Origin: Siminovitchia terrae
GTDB taxonomy: Bacteria; Bacillota; Bacilli; Bacillales; Bacillaceae_C
Length of the DNA stretch: 64,000 nucleotides
Reading direction: 5' to 3'
Assembly (NCBI RefSeq): GCF_003605405.2
Contig: NZ_QYTW02000006.1
Span: forward strand, 59,934-123,933
Below, in pieces: positions 34,391 through 43,800 of the stretch; within the stretch, counting starts at the first letter, position 1; every line of letters begins with the position of its first letter. The position numbers and the translations under genes were made by a program. Below the pieces are notes generated by a model. It did not search any database. It saw only the letters and a program-made list of their open reading frames with translations, and was not told where the DNA came from.

Positions 34391-34714
34391 TTAGTTATAA
34401 ATGAGTCCTGTACCTGTTACTCGGACACCATCTGTTGATTTTTCAAATCTTAACCTATGCGGAGCGACTTTAGGTAAATAATCAAATGTTACAGTTTTGG
34501 AACCATTTCTTGGAAATGATGCTGTAGCTACTGTAATAAACCCATAATTGCTTTTAGTATCAATCTGCAATTGAACGACAAAGTCATCAGCTCGTCCACC
34601 TGCATTGTTAGCCTTCGAATTCAGCCCCAGTGTAATTTTCTTATTCTTATTAAAGTTTCTAACCATCCCGTTTAGCGTATGCGTGAAATCGTGTTCAAGA
34701 AAATAATTTGGCAT
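34391..34714 (-). CDS. Hypothetical beta-rich protein
   Basis: A 107-residue protein with alternating hydrophobic residues typical of beta strands (KKITLGLNSKANNAGGRADD and FVVQLQIDTKSNYGFITVAT). No signal peptide, cysteine or TM. Ribosome binding site AAAGGAGAGAA precedes the ATG. It is upstream of the second PLA2-like gene by 65 bp and probably co-transcribed. Family unknown; it could be a partner or carrier of that protein. Confidence 0.5.
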   Translation of the reverse strand: MPNYFLEHDFTHTLNGMVRNFNKNKKITLGLNSKANNAGGRADDFVVQLQIDTKSNYGFITVATASFPRNGSKTVTFDYLPKVAPHRLRFEKSTDGVRVTGTGLIYN

Positions 34715-34886
34715 AACTCATTCTCTCCTTTGTTTGTTTTTTTCAATAAAATAAAGAGATGTAAAAAGACCAAATGACAATTGAATCATTTTTTTAAAAT
34801 GTCATTTCTTTTATCCCTCCTTTCTATATAAAGAGATAGAAGGCATCGAGAAAACAACCACCGAAGCGAATTTATTTGGATGAAAT

Positions 34887-34922
34887 AAAAAAGACGTTCT
34901 GCAAAGGTACAGAACGTCTTTT
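34887..34922. terminator. Bidirectional terminator
   Basis: AAAGACGTTCTG and CAGAACGTCTTT form a perfect 12-bp stem over an 8-base loop, with A run left and T run right. It stands between the 107-residue gene's leader and the HTH fragment. Confidence 0.9.
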
Positions 34923-34942
34923 ACTTACTTATAGTATTTAAT

Positions 34943-35027
34943 TTATATAGAGGTAGCAGCAAGTTCATCATCACTTGCTTTCAGTTGGATCATGGCTTCT
35001 GCAACGTCTCTAACACTCAAATCTAAT
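34943..35027 (-). pseudogene. Duplicate 3' fragment of the XRE antitoxin gene
   Basis: On the minus strand this encodes LDLSVRDVAEAMIQLKASDD then ELAATSI and stop, matching the last 28 residues of the HTH protein at 35902 except for one change (AAAS to AATS). Its 5' side is cut off into unrelated sequence. The fragment is followed by its own terminator, so the duplication brought or kept the 3' end with terminator-like DNA. Confidence 0.85.
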
Positions 35028-35120
35028 GTGGTTTTTAGTGTGTTTTTGAGGGGGCTTCAAATATTTCATAAGTTACTGCTCTCTTCCTTTAAGACAATCC
35101 TCTTACAAGAAAAACACCCC

Positions 35121-35789
35121 TCAATGAGAAGTGTTTGATTTGTAGATATATTCATCATTATGGAGAATCGAAATTACTTCATATTGATCTTGTTCTTTCA
35201 TGTATTCAACCGATACTTTATAAATCTTGTTATTGGATTCGATTAAGATCAATCCATTTTCATATTTTACATAAAAAGCATCTTCGTTTCCTGTTACCTC
35301 TCTAACCTTTTTGGTTGCAGCTTTTTCATCAGGCAATAGCCATTCATCAACATTTTTCTCCGTTGCTTCATATATTTTTGATTCATCCTTATATATAGCA
35401 ACGATATACATCCCCTTGTCACTTACTTCAAAGGTGTAATTCCTTCCTTTGACAATTACATTGTAATAGTTGCCGTTCCCCTCTGAAATGGTAACAAAAG
35501 ACGAATCTAATTCATTAATGGCTTTACTGCCTATCATTCTCTGCGTTTCATCTCCTTTGAAACTCACCAAAGTATATGATGTATAGGCGAAGATACCTGC
35601 CACCAAAAAGAGGATAAAAAGCAACAATCTTTCGCCCTTAAACCCTTTAATCACCGCTACTACAAAGAAAAGAGAAAAAACAACAGCTAAAAAAAATGAA
35701 AAAAGACCAACCATCGTTCCGATTAACGCAAGAAACCCTTCGTTATAAATAGAATACCTCAAACTTCTCCACTCCCATTCCTTTGTCAT
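35121..35789 (-). CDS. Hypothetical membrane-anchored protein
   Basis: About 222 residues, starting at the ATG at 35789 (AGGTGA, 7-base spacing). Two TM helices in the first third (ALIGTMVGLFSFFLAVVFSL and LLLFILFLVAGIFAYTSYTL) precede an extracytoplasmic domain of about 140 residues with repeated beta-strand patterns (YNVIVKGRNYTFEVSDKGMY). No family recognised. A terminator-like inverted repeat ends it at about 35100. It resembles the layout of the YesK-like gene at 32346. Confidence 0.55.
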   Translation of the reverse strand: MTKEWEWRSLRYSIYNEGFLALIGTMVGLFSFFLAVVFSLFFVVAVIKGFKGERLLLFILFLVAGIFAYTSYTLVSFKGDETQRMIGSKAINELDSSFVTISEGNGNYYNVIVKGRNYTFEVSDKGMYIVAIYKDESKIYEATEKNVDEWLLPDEKAATKKVREVTGNEDAFYVKYENGLILIESNNKIYKVSVEYMKEQDQYEVISILHNDEYIYKSNTSH

Positions 35790-35852
35790 TGAAATCACCT
35801 GATTCTAATGATAGGAACGTCTAATAGAGAATTAAGTTCCTTTCCTTTCCAA

Positions 35853-35884
35853 ACAAATAAACACGCCACCGAAGTGACGTGTCT
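35853..35884 (-). terminator. Terminator after the toxin-antitoxin pair
   Basis: On the minus strand ACACGTCACTTCGGTGGCGTGT, a stem with one internal mismatch, then TTTATTTGTTT. It lies about 20 bp past the antitoxin stop codon. Confidence 0.8.
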
Positions 35885-35901
35885 GTATTGTAACTTTAAT
35901 T

Positions 35902-36234
35902 TTATATAGATGCAGCAGCAAGTTCATCATCACTTGCTTTCAACTGAATCATGGCTTCTGCAACGTCTCTAACACTCAAGTCTAACGCACGGAAAATCTT
36001 ATCATACGTTTCAGTCGAAAGATTATCAAAGCCGCCTTCCGCGCGGGAAACCGTTTTTAAACCGACATCTGCTTTATTGGCAAGCTCCTGTTGAGAATAG
36101 CCGCATTGTAGCCGACGAGCAAAAATGATTTTTGCATATACAGGTGACAGACCTTCTAGGGATTCCTTTAAATCAGGATGGCCTTCTTTCAATAAAGAAG
36201 TAGTCATGCTTAAAAGATTTTTAGCCTTTTTCAT
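35902..36234 (-). CDS. XRE-family antitoxin (HigA-like)
   Basis: A 110-residue protein whose middle is a helix-turn-helix: AKIIFARRLQCGYSQQELAN, then KADVGLKTVSRAEGG (about 34-70). The C-terminal part binds the toxin in related systems. The start ATG overlaps the stop of the toxin gene at 36234, so the toxin-first order and coupled translation are typical of HigBA-like modules. The protein would neutralise the toxin and repress the operon. A shortened copy of its 3' end occurs at 34943. Confidence 0.85.
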   Translation of the reverse strand: MKKAKNLLSMTTSLLKEGHPDLKESLEGLSPVYAKIIFARRLQCGYSQQELANKADVGLKTVSRAEGGFDNLSTETYDKIFRALDLSVRDVAEAMIQLKASDDELAAASI

Positions 36235-36722
36235 TATTCCTCAATCCCTTCTAAATAGAGTTCAGGATTTTCTTTTACTCTTTCATACATTTGATAGGTT
36301 AAATCCCTCATACGATCCGTTTCATCAATGTTCGGATCAAGTGTTTTTATGAAGCACTTTACAAAAACGTAATTGGACTGATCTTTGTACTCAAAAGGGA
36401 AAAACAAGAATCGTAAATGTTCGTTTCCGCTCATGGCATATCGTAACTCATAAATTGGGATGACCCTAAGCGGCTTGACTAAATGATAACGCCTTGTCCT
36501 TTGCTCCCCATTGAAAGTGATTGTAATTTCTGTCCTTCTTTTTATAAGTGTGTCTAATGGCTGAACGCTTAATAGGTTGAATGCACTGTTGAGAAACATC
36601 AGATGCAGCTTTGCCTCATCAGATTCTTTTGATTTCTGATAAAGATGATTCAAAAAATCCCCAACAACGTCCTCCCCATTTTCATCATTGATCATTATTA
36701 GGTTATGTTCTTTAATATTCAT
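36234..36722 (-). CDS. RelE/HigB-like toxin
   Basis: A 162-residue protein whose C-terminal half has the RelE/HigB-type pattern: IPIYELRYAMSGNEHLRFLF followed by NYVFVKCFIKTLDPNIDETD (about 90-145). This corresponds to the basic core and the strand/helix with catalytic Arg/Lys residues used for ribosome-dependent mRNA cleavage. The N-terminal 60 residues are extra relative to small HigB proteins. It lies directly upstream of the XRE antitoxin. Toxicity has not been shown; family assignment is from pattern only. Confidence 0.7.
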   Translation of the reverse strand: MNIKEHNLIMINDENGEDVVGDFLNHLYQKSKESDEAKLHLMFLNSAFNLLSVQPLDTLIKRRTEITITFNGEQRTRRYHLVKPLRVIPIYELRYAMSGNEHLRFLFFPFEYKDQSNYVFVKCFIKTLDPNIDETDRMRDLTYQMYERVKENPELYLEGIEE

Positions 36723-36798
36723 TGTATGCGTATTGTATCATATAAGACTCAACTTTTCTAACAAAATGTGTCTTATATGACTTACTCTTCCCTCCCTT

Positions 36799-38208
36799 TT
36801 ATATTTCAAACGCTGAAAACGCACCTTCGTCCTCGAAATCTGCAATATTTACAACCTTATCGGAAAAAGCATCGACCGATTTGCGGGGATTGCCGATAAC
36901 AAGCGACAGCACATTGAATTTCTTTTCTTTCTTAGATTTGTTGAACCTATCCAGAAATTCATCACTTACCCTCGCTTCGCCATCGGTGACAAATACCACA
37001 TCAGCCTTTTCAAAACGACTTTTGTTGATAGTCGATAATGCCTGATTCAAAGGTTTTTCAAAGTTTGTCCCACCACCTAAAAAATTGGTAGCGAGCGAAA
37101 CCATATCATCAATTGAAATTTTTCCTTTTGGATATTCCTCTATATAGACTCTTGTTGAGAATCGGATTAAACAGAAGTCGCGCTTCTGTCTTTTAGCAAT
37201 CGACATTAAAGCAAGAGCAAATCCTTTTGATTGCATATCCAGACCTTCCATGCTTCCTGACTGGTCCAAACAAAGAACAATTGGACCCTTGCCTAACACC
37301 TCATTCCCTTTTTGTTCGTATTGGAGAGTTTCACCTTCCACGAATCGGCGCATAAAATCCTTTTTAGTTTTCGGATTCATATACATGCCAAGTTCTACAG
37401 GCAGCAGTCGTTCCACGCTGTTTCCTAACGTTACACCGCTACGATCTATGGATTCGGTATGCTTGGACTTTTGCTTCTTCCGAGCGATCATCTTCATTCG
37501 CCCTGCCCATTCCGCAACCCGTTTGACCCTTAAATCGTTCGACAATGCTTCGGCAAGCCTAATTTGATCGCGCAATGGAACCTTTTTGAGTTCGGCATTT
37601 TGATTCCCTGCACTAGTACCGCCTAACAACGACTTTACATCGTTCTTGATGTCATTGGTCTGTTGCATTGCCTTCGCCATAGCCTGATTGAAAGAATATC
37701 CGTTGTTGTTGAAAGCGTCTTGAAGATGCTGATTCAATTCAGATATGGCTTGGTTGATATTTTCATCCTGTTTGCCATTCTGGTTATTCTGTTGCATCTT
37801 TTGAATTTCCTCCATCAACTTCTGCATTTCCTCGTTTTGCCGCTTTTGTTCCTCAATCCATTCGTAAGTTTCCTCACCAAATTTAACCGTTCCAACTGCC
37901 GCTGTCAGATCGTCTAATTTTGTATGAACCCGATGATCCTCGAAATTTTCATCATTCATTATCCGTTCCATGATGGTTTTGTTCTGTTGCAACTTATCTG
38001 GAACTTCTTCTTTTAAAACAGGATTCATTTTATACAGGCCCGCCCAAATGTCTCCAAGCAATTGTTCAAATCCTGGCATATCAGCTTTCTCATTTAATTG
38101 TCGCAATCCTTTCGACATGTCATATAAGGAATTGAAACGTCTTTTGTCAAAGGAATCCGTATTAAGAACGGATTCATCTTTATATCGACTGAATTTAGCT
38201 TTTTCCAA
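36799..38208 (-). CDS. ViaA/CoxE-like VWA domain protein
   Basis: A protein of about 469 residues with a C-terminal von Willebrand A domain bearing the MIDAS motif DQSGSM (about 318-323), with the conserved Thr in FLGGGTNFEKP and VTDGEARVSDEF. The N-terminal half is helical with a long Gln-rich coiled coil (EEQKRQNEEMQKLMEEIQKM, about 125-145). VWA proteins of this kind partner MoxR ATPases such as RavA, whose gene lies upstream at 38901. The TTG at 38208 is preferred because AAGGAG is 8 bases upstream; the GTG at 38217 would be too close. Confidence 0.85.
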   Translation of the reverse strand: MEKAKFSRYKDESVLNTDSFDKRRFNSLYDMSKGLRQLNEKADMPGFEQLLGDIWAGLYKMNPVLKEEVPDKLQQNKTIMERIMNDENFEDHRVHTKLDDLTAAVGTVKFGEETYEWIEEQKRQNEEMQKLMEEIQKMQQNNQNGKQDENINQAISELNQHLQDAFNNNGYSFNQAMAKAMQQTNDIKNDVKSLLGGTSAGNQNAELKKVPLRDQIRLAEALSNDLRVKRVAEWAGRMKMIARKKQKSKHTESIDRSGVTLGNSVERLLPVELGMYMNPKTKKDFMRRFVEGETLQYEQKGNEVLGKGPIVLCLDQSGSMEGLDMQSKGFALALMSIAKRQKRDFCLIRFSTRVYIEEYPKGKISIDDMVSLATNFLGGGTNFEKPLNQALSTINKSRFEKADVVFVTDGEARVSDEFLDRFNKSKKEKKFNVLSLVIGNPRKSVDAFSDKVVNIADFEDEGAFSAFEI

Positions 38209-38213
38209 CTCAC

Positions 38214-38778
38214 TCACTCCTTATTTTCAATAATATCAATCGCCGTCGTCAATTCTTTTATTTTCTCAATCAAAACATCTTTTTCGGATTGCAATAAACT
38301 AATCTTTATTTTTGATTCCACTATTTCCGTCAATTCTTCAAAATTTGGAATTTGTGGTTTTTTGTTTTCCGAAACATCTAACAGGACATCTAGTAATCTA
38401 TACATCTTTTGAATATCTTTTTTAGTTAAACGAATACCTTTATAATAGTAAGTTTTATCAACATCGAATATATTTTCTATATTAAGATGTTGTTCGTGAA
38501 GCTGTTTATATAAATTAATTTTTTGAGTATCTACTTTTTTTTAAAGAAGCTATTTCTAAGCTAGAAACCTTTTGATTTATTAGTAGCATTAATAGATAGT
38601 TAATATCTATTTCTAGCACATCAGACATCCTAAATAAAAGAAGTTCAGCAGGAGTTCTTACATTCCTTTCAATGTCAGAAATATAATGTTCCCTGACATT
38701 CAAAACTTTGGCTAATAGCCTTATTGTCATGTCCTTTTTAATACGTGCTTCCCTTAAAGTTTCACCTAATGTTCTCAT
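38214..38778 (-). pseudogene. HTH regulator gene split by frameshift at an A8 tract
   Basis: The first frame (38778 to 38515) encodes an XRE helix-turn-helix protein: TLGETLREARIKKDMTIRLL then VREHYISDIERNVRTPAELL. It reaches ASLKK and then, at a run of eight A (about 38538-38545), enters a short tail and stop. Removing one A joins it to a second frame that continues VDTQKINLYKQLHEQHLNIE, NIFDVDKTYYYKGIRLTKKD and a coiled coil to ENKE at 38214. That gives one protein of about 185 residues with the usual C-terminal YKGxxLT-type domain. Transcriptional slippage or phase variation is possible, or plain decay. It lies between ravA-like and viaA-like genes. Confidence 0.75.
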
Positions 38779-38900
38779 GTGATAATGGCTCCTTTTTTAA
38801 CAACAAAAGGCATTTGGATTTCACCAAACACCTTTTGCATCATATCTCTATCGTATTAAGTTATATTAAGAGGAAAAAACCTCTCTAACTTAATTTACAA

Positions 38901-40028
38901 TCAGTTAATCGGATCAAGTACACTACTTGCAATTTCCCTATGGATAACTGTAACCCGGTCAATGGCTTCCTGAATCTGCACATTACGGGTTGGATTCTTC
39001 GCTTTCAGGTTTTCAAGTTCGCTTAACAGGACTTTGACTTTCTTCACAGCTTCCAGACTAGCTTCGGTGGAAGGTGCTTGATTTAAGTTCGTCAAAATTT
39101 CTTTGGCCTCCTGATCTGCGTTTTCGATAGCTCGCAGCACAGTATCTTGTGCAAGCGTACGGACGATATTAGAAGTCAATTCTTTCTGATCCGGTGATTC
39201 CCAAAGGGAGTTTTCAAGGAATACAATATCATCGGTGATGACGTGCTGGCGTTGTGCAATTAACGCTTTCGCCTTTAAAACCGATAATGATTGCTTGAAA
39301 CGTCTGTCGGAAGGACGGATGCCTTCATCTTTCAGATGGTATCGGACTTCCGCCAATTTCACATAGACTTCATCCGGTACACTCACCATTTCTGTGAAGA
39401 ATTGCAGATTAACCAATTCCTCCATTGTAAGAGATGGCAACGGTTGATTTTGCCCGTTACCTTTCATCATGGAAATGAAGTTGTTGTCGTCCCCGATATA
39501 GTCTACTTCAAAGCGAAGCAGGAACCGGTCAAACAACGCTTCAAGTCCTTCGCCTTCCTCCGGGTATTCATTACTAGAGCCGACAACGGACATAAGTGGA
39601 ACTGTAATCGGATGACCATTGTTGTAGAAGACTCGCTCGTTAATCAGCGTTAGCAAGCTGTTTAGAATGGCACTGTTTGACTTGAAAATCTCATCAAGGA
39701 AAGCAATGTGCGCTTCTGGCATCTTATTCGCCGTGTTACGCTTATAAACGCCGTTCTCCAAGTCTTTCAGGCTTAATGCTCCGAATAATTCCTCGGGTGT
39801 ACTGAAACGAGTGAGCAACCACTGGAAATAGCCCATACCCTGAACGATTTTTGCCAAATCTGCCGCCAATGCCGATTTTGCAGTACCGGGCGACCCGATC
39901 ATCAGCATGTGTTGTTTTGAAAGAAGTGCAATCAAAATGGCTTCAATTTCCTTCTCCCGTTCGAAATATTTCGCATTAAGCGCATTTTTTATATCTATCA
40001 ATTTTGAGAAGTTGTTTGTCATTTTCAT
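38901..40028 (-). CDS. RavA-type MoxR AAA+ ATPase
   Basis: A 375-residue AAA+ ATPase of the MoxR/RavA branch. Walker A is GSPGTAKSA (about 39-47), Walker B HIAFLDEIFKSN (about 107-118), sensor 1 VVGSSNEYPEEGEGLEALFD (about 147-166) and the arginine finger region FDRFLLRFEV. The C-terminal lid contains IRPSDRRFKQSLSVLKAKAL (sensor 2). RavA-ViaA pairs act as chaperone-like remodellers in E. coli; here the partner VWA gene is downstream. AAGGGAG precedes the ATG. The locus also includes an Spx-like gene and a DUF6744-like gene upstream on the same strand. Confidence 0.92.
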   Translation of the reverse strand: MKMTNNFSKLIDIKNALNAKYFEREKEIEAILIALLSKQHMLMIGSPGTAKSALAADLAKIVQGMGYFQWLLTRFSTPEELFGALSLKDLENGVYKRNTANKMPEAHIAFLDEIFKSNSAILNSLLTLINERVFYNNGHPITVPLMSVVGSSNEYPEEGEGLEALFDRFLLRFEVDYIGDDNNFISMMKGNGQNQPLPSLTMEELVNLQFFTEMVSVPDEVYVKLAEVRYHLKDEGIRPSDRRFKQSLSVLKAKALIAQRQHVITDDIVFLENSLWESPDQKELTSNIVRTLAQDTVLRAIENADQEAKEILTNLNQAPSTEASLEAVKKVKVLLSELENLKAKNPTRNVQIQEAIDRVTVIHREIASSVLDPIN

Positions 40029-40061
40029 AAATCTCCCTTATAAATGTATTTTTAAAAAGAC

Positions 40062-40095
40062 AAAAAGGAAGTGCTTCATGAACACTCCCTTTTTT
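40062..40095 (-). terminator. Possible attenuator before ravA-like gene
   Basis: On the minus strand AAGGGAGTG, 9-base loop, CACTTCCTTTTTG, a stem with one mismatch followed by T run. It lies between the coiled-coil gene and the ATPase gene, about 35 bp before the ATPase start, so read-through would set the ratio of the two. Confidence 0.65.
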
Positions 40096-40097
40096 AA

Positions 40098-40412
40098 TCA
40101 AATCCCTTTTTCTCTTTTTAATTCAGCCAACTCTTGCAATGCCGCGGACTGTTTCTGTTGATACTCAAAAAGTTCTTCTTGCATCGTTGCAAGTTTTTCA
40201 ACAGCAAAAGTGATTTTCGTCAATGCAACCAATTCAGATGTTTGTTTTAGTTCCATTGATTTTTCCAATAGATCCAGTTCACGTTCTTTCAGGTCATTTG
40301 CTCTCTTAACTTCCTCCACCATAGAATCAAGTTTTGAAACGAATTTTGGAAAATCCGCTTCATAAAATTTTCTTCCCAACTTTGTCTGATAGAATTCTGG
40401 TCCATTTGACAT
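40098..40412 (-). CDS. Coiled-coil hypothetical protein
   Basis: A 104-residue protein, mostly helical and charged, with long heptad-like stretches (LDSMVEEVKRANDLKERELD and LEKSMELKQTSELVALTKIT), ending with LQELAELKREKGI. AAAGGAAGG precedes the ATG. It stands between the Spx-like gene and the RavA-type ATPase in a single minus-strand array, which suggests an adaptor or assembly role in that system. No family name is recognised. Confidence 0.6.
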   Translation of the reverse strand: MSNGPEFYQTKLGRKFYEADFPKFVSKLDSMVEEVKRANDLKERELDLLEKSMELKQTSELVALTKITFAVEKLATMQEELFEYQQKQSAALQELAELKREKGI

Positions 40413-40439
40413 GTTGATCCTTCCTTTACTTTTTTATTT

Positions 40440-40853
40440 TTAGCTTACTAACCCCTGCTGTAAAAGGCTTTTAAAGGCTTTTTGCTTACGCATCCTTGGC
40501 TTCAACACCGACATTTCTTCCTCGTTATAGCCAACGATAGTTGTATGCTTTCCTACAAGGATTGGGGACTTTAATACAGTTGGATGCTGCCTGAACAGTT
40601 CGATCAAACCGCTAATCGTAAGACCCTCGAAATCAAATCCTTGTGTTTCCAACTCTCGGTACGCCTTCGAACGGGTTGCCAAAATCTCTTCCACACCTTT
40701 GGTCGTATACCGCAGAATCTCATGCAATTGCTCCTTTGTAAGTGGCTTCCCTGGGAGGTATTGCTCCTTATAGGCAATCCCATTAGATTTCAAATAGTTT
40801 TGCACCCTTCTTACATATGGAGTGATCTCCAAGTAATAGAGTCTCGTTTTCAT
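40440..40853 (-). CDS. Spx/ArsC-like protein lacking the CxxC redox pair
   Basis: About 137 residues from the ATG at 40853 (AAGGAG upstream). The fold pattern follows Spx: TRLYYLEITPYVRRVQNYLK at the start, LTKEQLHEILRYTTKGVEEI then LATRSKAYRELE, and FRQHPTVLKSPILVGKHTTI then VGYNEEEMSVLKPR. In Spx the N-terminus has CxxC (CTSC); here that position is TPYV, so the disulfide switch is lost. Spx binds the RNA polymerase alpha subunit; this variant may do so constitutively or with another partner. It is the gene before the coiled-coil/RavA genes. Confidence 0.75.
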   Translation of the reverse strand: MKTRLYYLEITPYVRRVQNYLKSNGIAYKEQYLPGKPLTKEQLHEILRYTTKGVEEILATRSKAYRELETQGFDFEGLTISGLIELFRQHPTVLKSPILVGKHTTIVGYNEEEMSVLKPRMRKQKAFKSLLQQGLVS

Positions 40854-40890
40854 TCGAATCAACTCCTTCATCAAATTTTTAATTGAAAAC

Positions 40891-43800
40891 TCATTCCATG
40901 TTTTCGATCAGTTTCGTCACTTCCGATTTAATTAGGAGAATTCTTTCCTCAAATTGATCGGCTTCGTTTTGAACGATGTTTTTATAGTTACGATAGTCTT
41001 TAATGACTGCATTCGCTTGATTCACTAAGTCTTTTACTTGTGATTTCCGCAAGTGCTCACTGGAACGACATTCTGATAGAATGTTTTCCAAGTGCTCGCT
41101 TAACTTCTTATTGACCATCTGTTGATTGTCATAAGTGTTAACGATTGGCACTTTGAATCCTTCGCTGTTTTCAAGGGAAGACGTGAATTTCACCAATTTG
41201 TTCAGTCCTTCGGTATGGGAATCTGGAATGAAATAATGCCGATAGGTAAGGTTTTGAGGTTATCTCCACCTTTTCCCCCGGCCCACACCGTACGTGAAAG
41301 TTTCCCTTCATACGGCGCTCCATCTTTCTCGGCTTTATCTGATAGGTTCTAAGTTACACTTTTCACGATATGTGTTGATCCGTCTTAACTGCTTTTTATC
41401 TGGATTGATTAATCTTCGGTATTTATCAATGGTTTGAGTGTTTTTAGCATGGATTAGCTTGTGTACAAATTTGTTTAGGATTCTTAGGTTCCCGAATGTA
41501 TCGGTTCCGCCTAAACTAATAGGTACATAATGGTGACAATGGACAAGTTCGGCAGGCAGAAACTCACCTGTAATCTCGCATTTACCATTTTTCATGCTGT
41601 ATCGACTGATTCTATTGTCGAAATATTCCACGCTTCTGTTTGGGATATTGGACTCCATAAGTTTCCTGATTTCTGCCATGAGTTCATCTTTCAGTTTTCG
41701 GTAGATTAGTTTTCTACCCTCTGAATCGTAGGGAATTAGCTTTGGGTTGAAGTTTGCAGCCCAAAAGTTTTTTATATCCCCTATTGGATACAGATGGACA
41801 CCACTTATTTCAAAGGTATTATAGGTTTTCTTATAGTACCTTTCATAAGTTGGGGAAGGATTCTTTGGTTTTCCAAACTTTCCTCTATTTCTCAAACGTT
41901 TTCGAAGGGTGTGGGCTAATCGGTGTGCGATTTCATTGAAATCTATACTTACATGAGTGGCAATTCTGCTGTAGCTATGAATGCCAAGCACCCAACTATT
42001 GAAGAGTTGTGCGTTTTTTGCAGTAGGGGAATTTTTCAATTTCTTGATTCTTTCCCTTCCTTCCGCGACGTACTTCTCCTTCTTTTTCTTGCTGATGTGG
42101 GAGTTCGCCACTCTCTTATTACCTTTGACTACCGCTTTTATTGAGAATCCGAGAAATTCCGATTCCCTTTTTCGTAAGTTGACCACCTGTGATTTTTCTG
42201 GTGATATATCGAGTTTCAACCGGTCTTTGAGATAGAGTTTAACAGCGTGATACCACTTTTGAGCGGATTTCCAGTCCTTGCATAGAATCTTGAAGTCATC
42301 TGCATATCGGACTATGAAGCCTTCTTTGAGTCTCCCTTTTCTTAGGAAACGGAACATAGCACTCTTTGAGCAGTAACTTGTTCTTGAAGGAAAGGATTCC
42401 CATTGACTTGCGACCCATTGGTCCAAATCATTTAGGACGACATTTGACAATAGAGGGGAAAGTATCCCGCCTTGTGGCGTTCCTTTGGTTGGTACGCCTT
42501 CTTTGTCAATTTCCGCTTTTAGCATCTTGCTGATAATGCGTAACACTTTTCTATCCCTTATTCCCATGTTCCATAACTGTTTGATTAGTAGTGTGTGATT
42601 GACATTATCAAAGAAACCTTTGATGTCGATATCTACTACATAATGCAGTTTGTTATGGGTGATTAAGTGGTTGACCCTTGCTACCGCATGGTGTGTAGAT
42701 CGCAGCGGTCGGAATCCATAGGAGTGATTGTAGAATCTTGCCTCGCATATCGGTTCAAGAACCTGTTTGAAGGCTTGTTGTATGATTCTGTCACTCATGC
42801 TCGGAATTCCTAAAGGGCGTTTGTCACCATTTGGTTTGGGGATGAAAACTCGTCTTACTTTCATAGGTTGGTAGTTTGAAAGGCGTTTTCGGATGAAATC
42901 TACCATTTCTTCTTCTGTGAAGCCTTTGAAGTCATCAATGGTTCTACCGTCTACACCTGCCGTTTTTGACCCTTTGTTCGTTTTGATTGTCCGGTAAGCA
43001 AGAAGGATGTTTTCTCTTGATGTGATGACGTCATATAGACGGTCAAAAGATTCTCCATTTTTGCTTCCCTTGTACAATCTGTCGAACGTATCAGACATAC
43101 CGTAGTAATCCCAATATCGTAATTGTGCTTGCATAATGGATCACTCCTTTCTCGGAATGATTTCCCATTTTCTTACTCGATCCTTGCAATAAACTTTTTA
43201 GAATATCAGTAAAGTTTCAAAAGACTTGGGGCTATTCCTCCACCGCCATTACAGCAGCTTCAACAGTTCATGCCCCTACTCTCACAAAGATAAATGCACT
43301 TCGGCTAATGATGCCTTATAGCAACCATCTAAGGGTGACAGCCCTTATCGCATGATGTTCTTTGCTTTCCTCGTTCCTCTAACTCTATCTGTACATATAT
43401 CCGTAGGTGGTTTCTTTGAGCCTGTAAGTCTTTTCAGCACCATTGTTTGCTGGACGAACTTCATAGGAATCATCTTACTCTTCGTCGACTTACCTCGCAC
43501 AAGACGAGTAATGCCTTTCGACACTATAACGGTATAGACCCTTTCATTCGAAACTTTGTCAGACCAACGTTGGTCATTCTCACCATAGATATTTTGTAGA
43601 CACCCGGTCTATCTGTTACATCCTTTACCGCTAAAGGAATTTCGTATGACGATGTTGCTGTCATTTACGGTAACCTTCAACCGACTTTAACTGGCTTCGC
43701 ACCTTCATCTTTCTGTCATGATGAACGCACGCAGTAATCTTAGTGTGGTCGCTTCGGAAAACATGGTTTCCTCATTTCAACCATCGAGTTAGAAGTTAGA

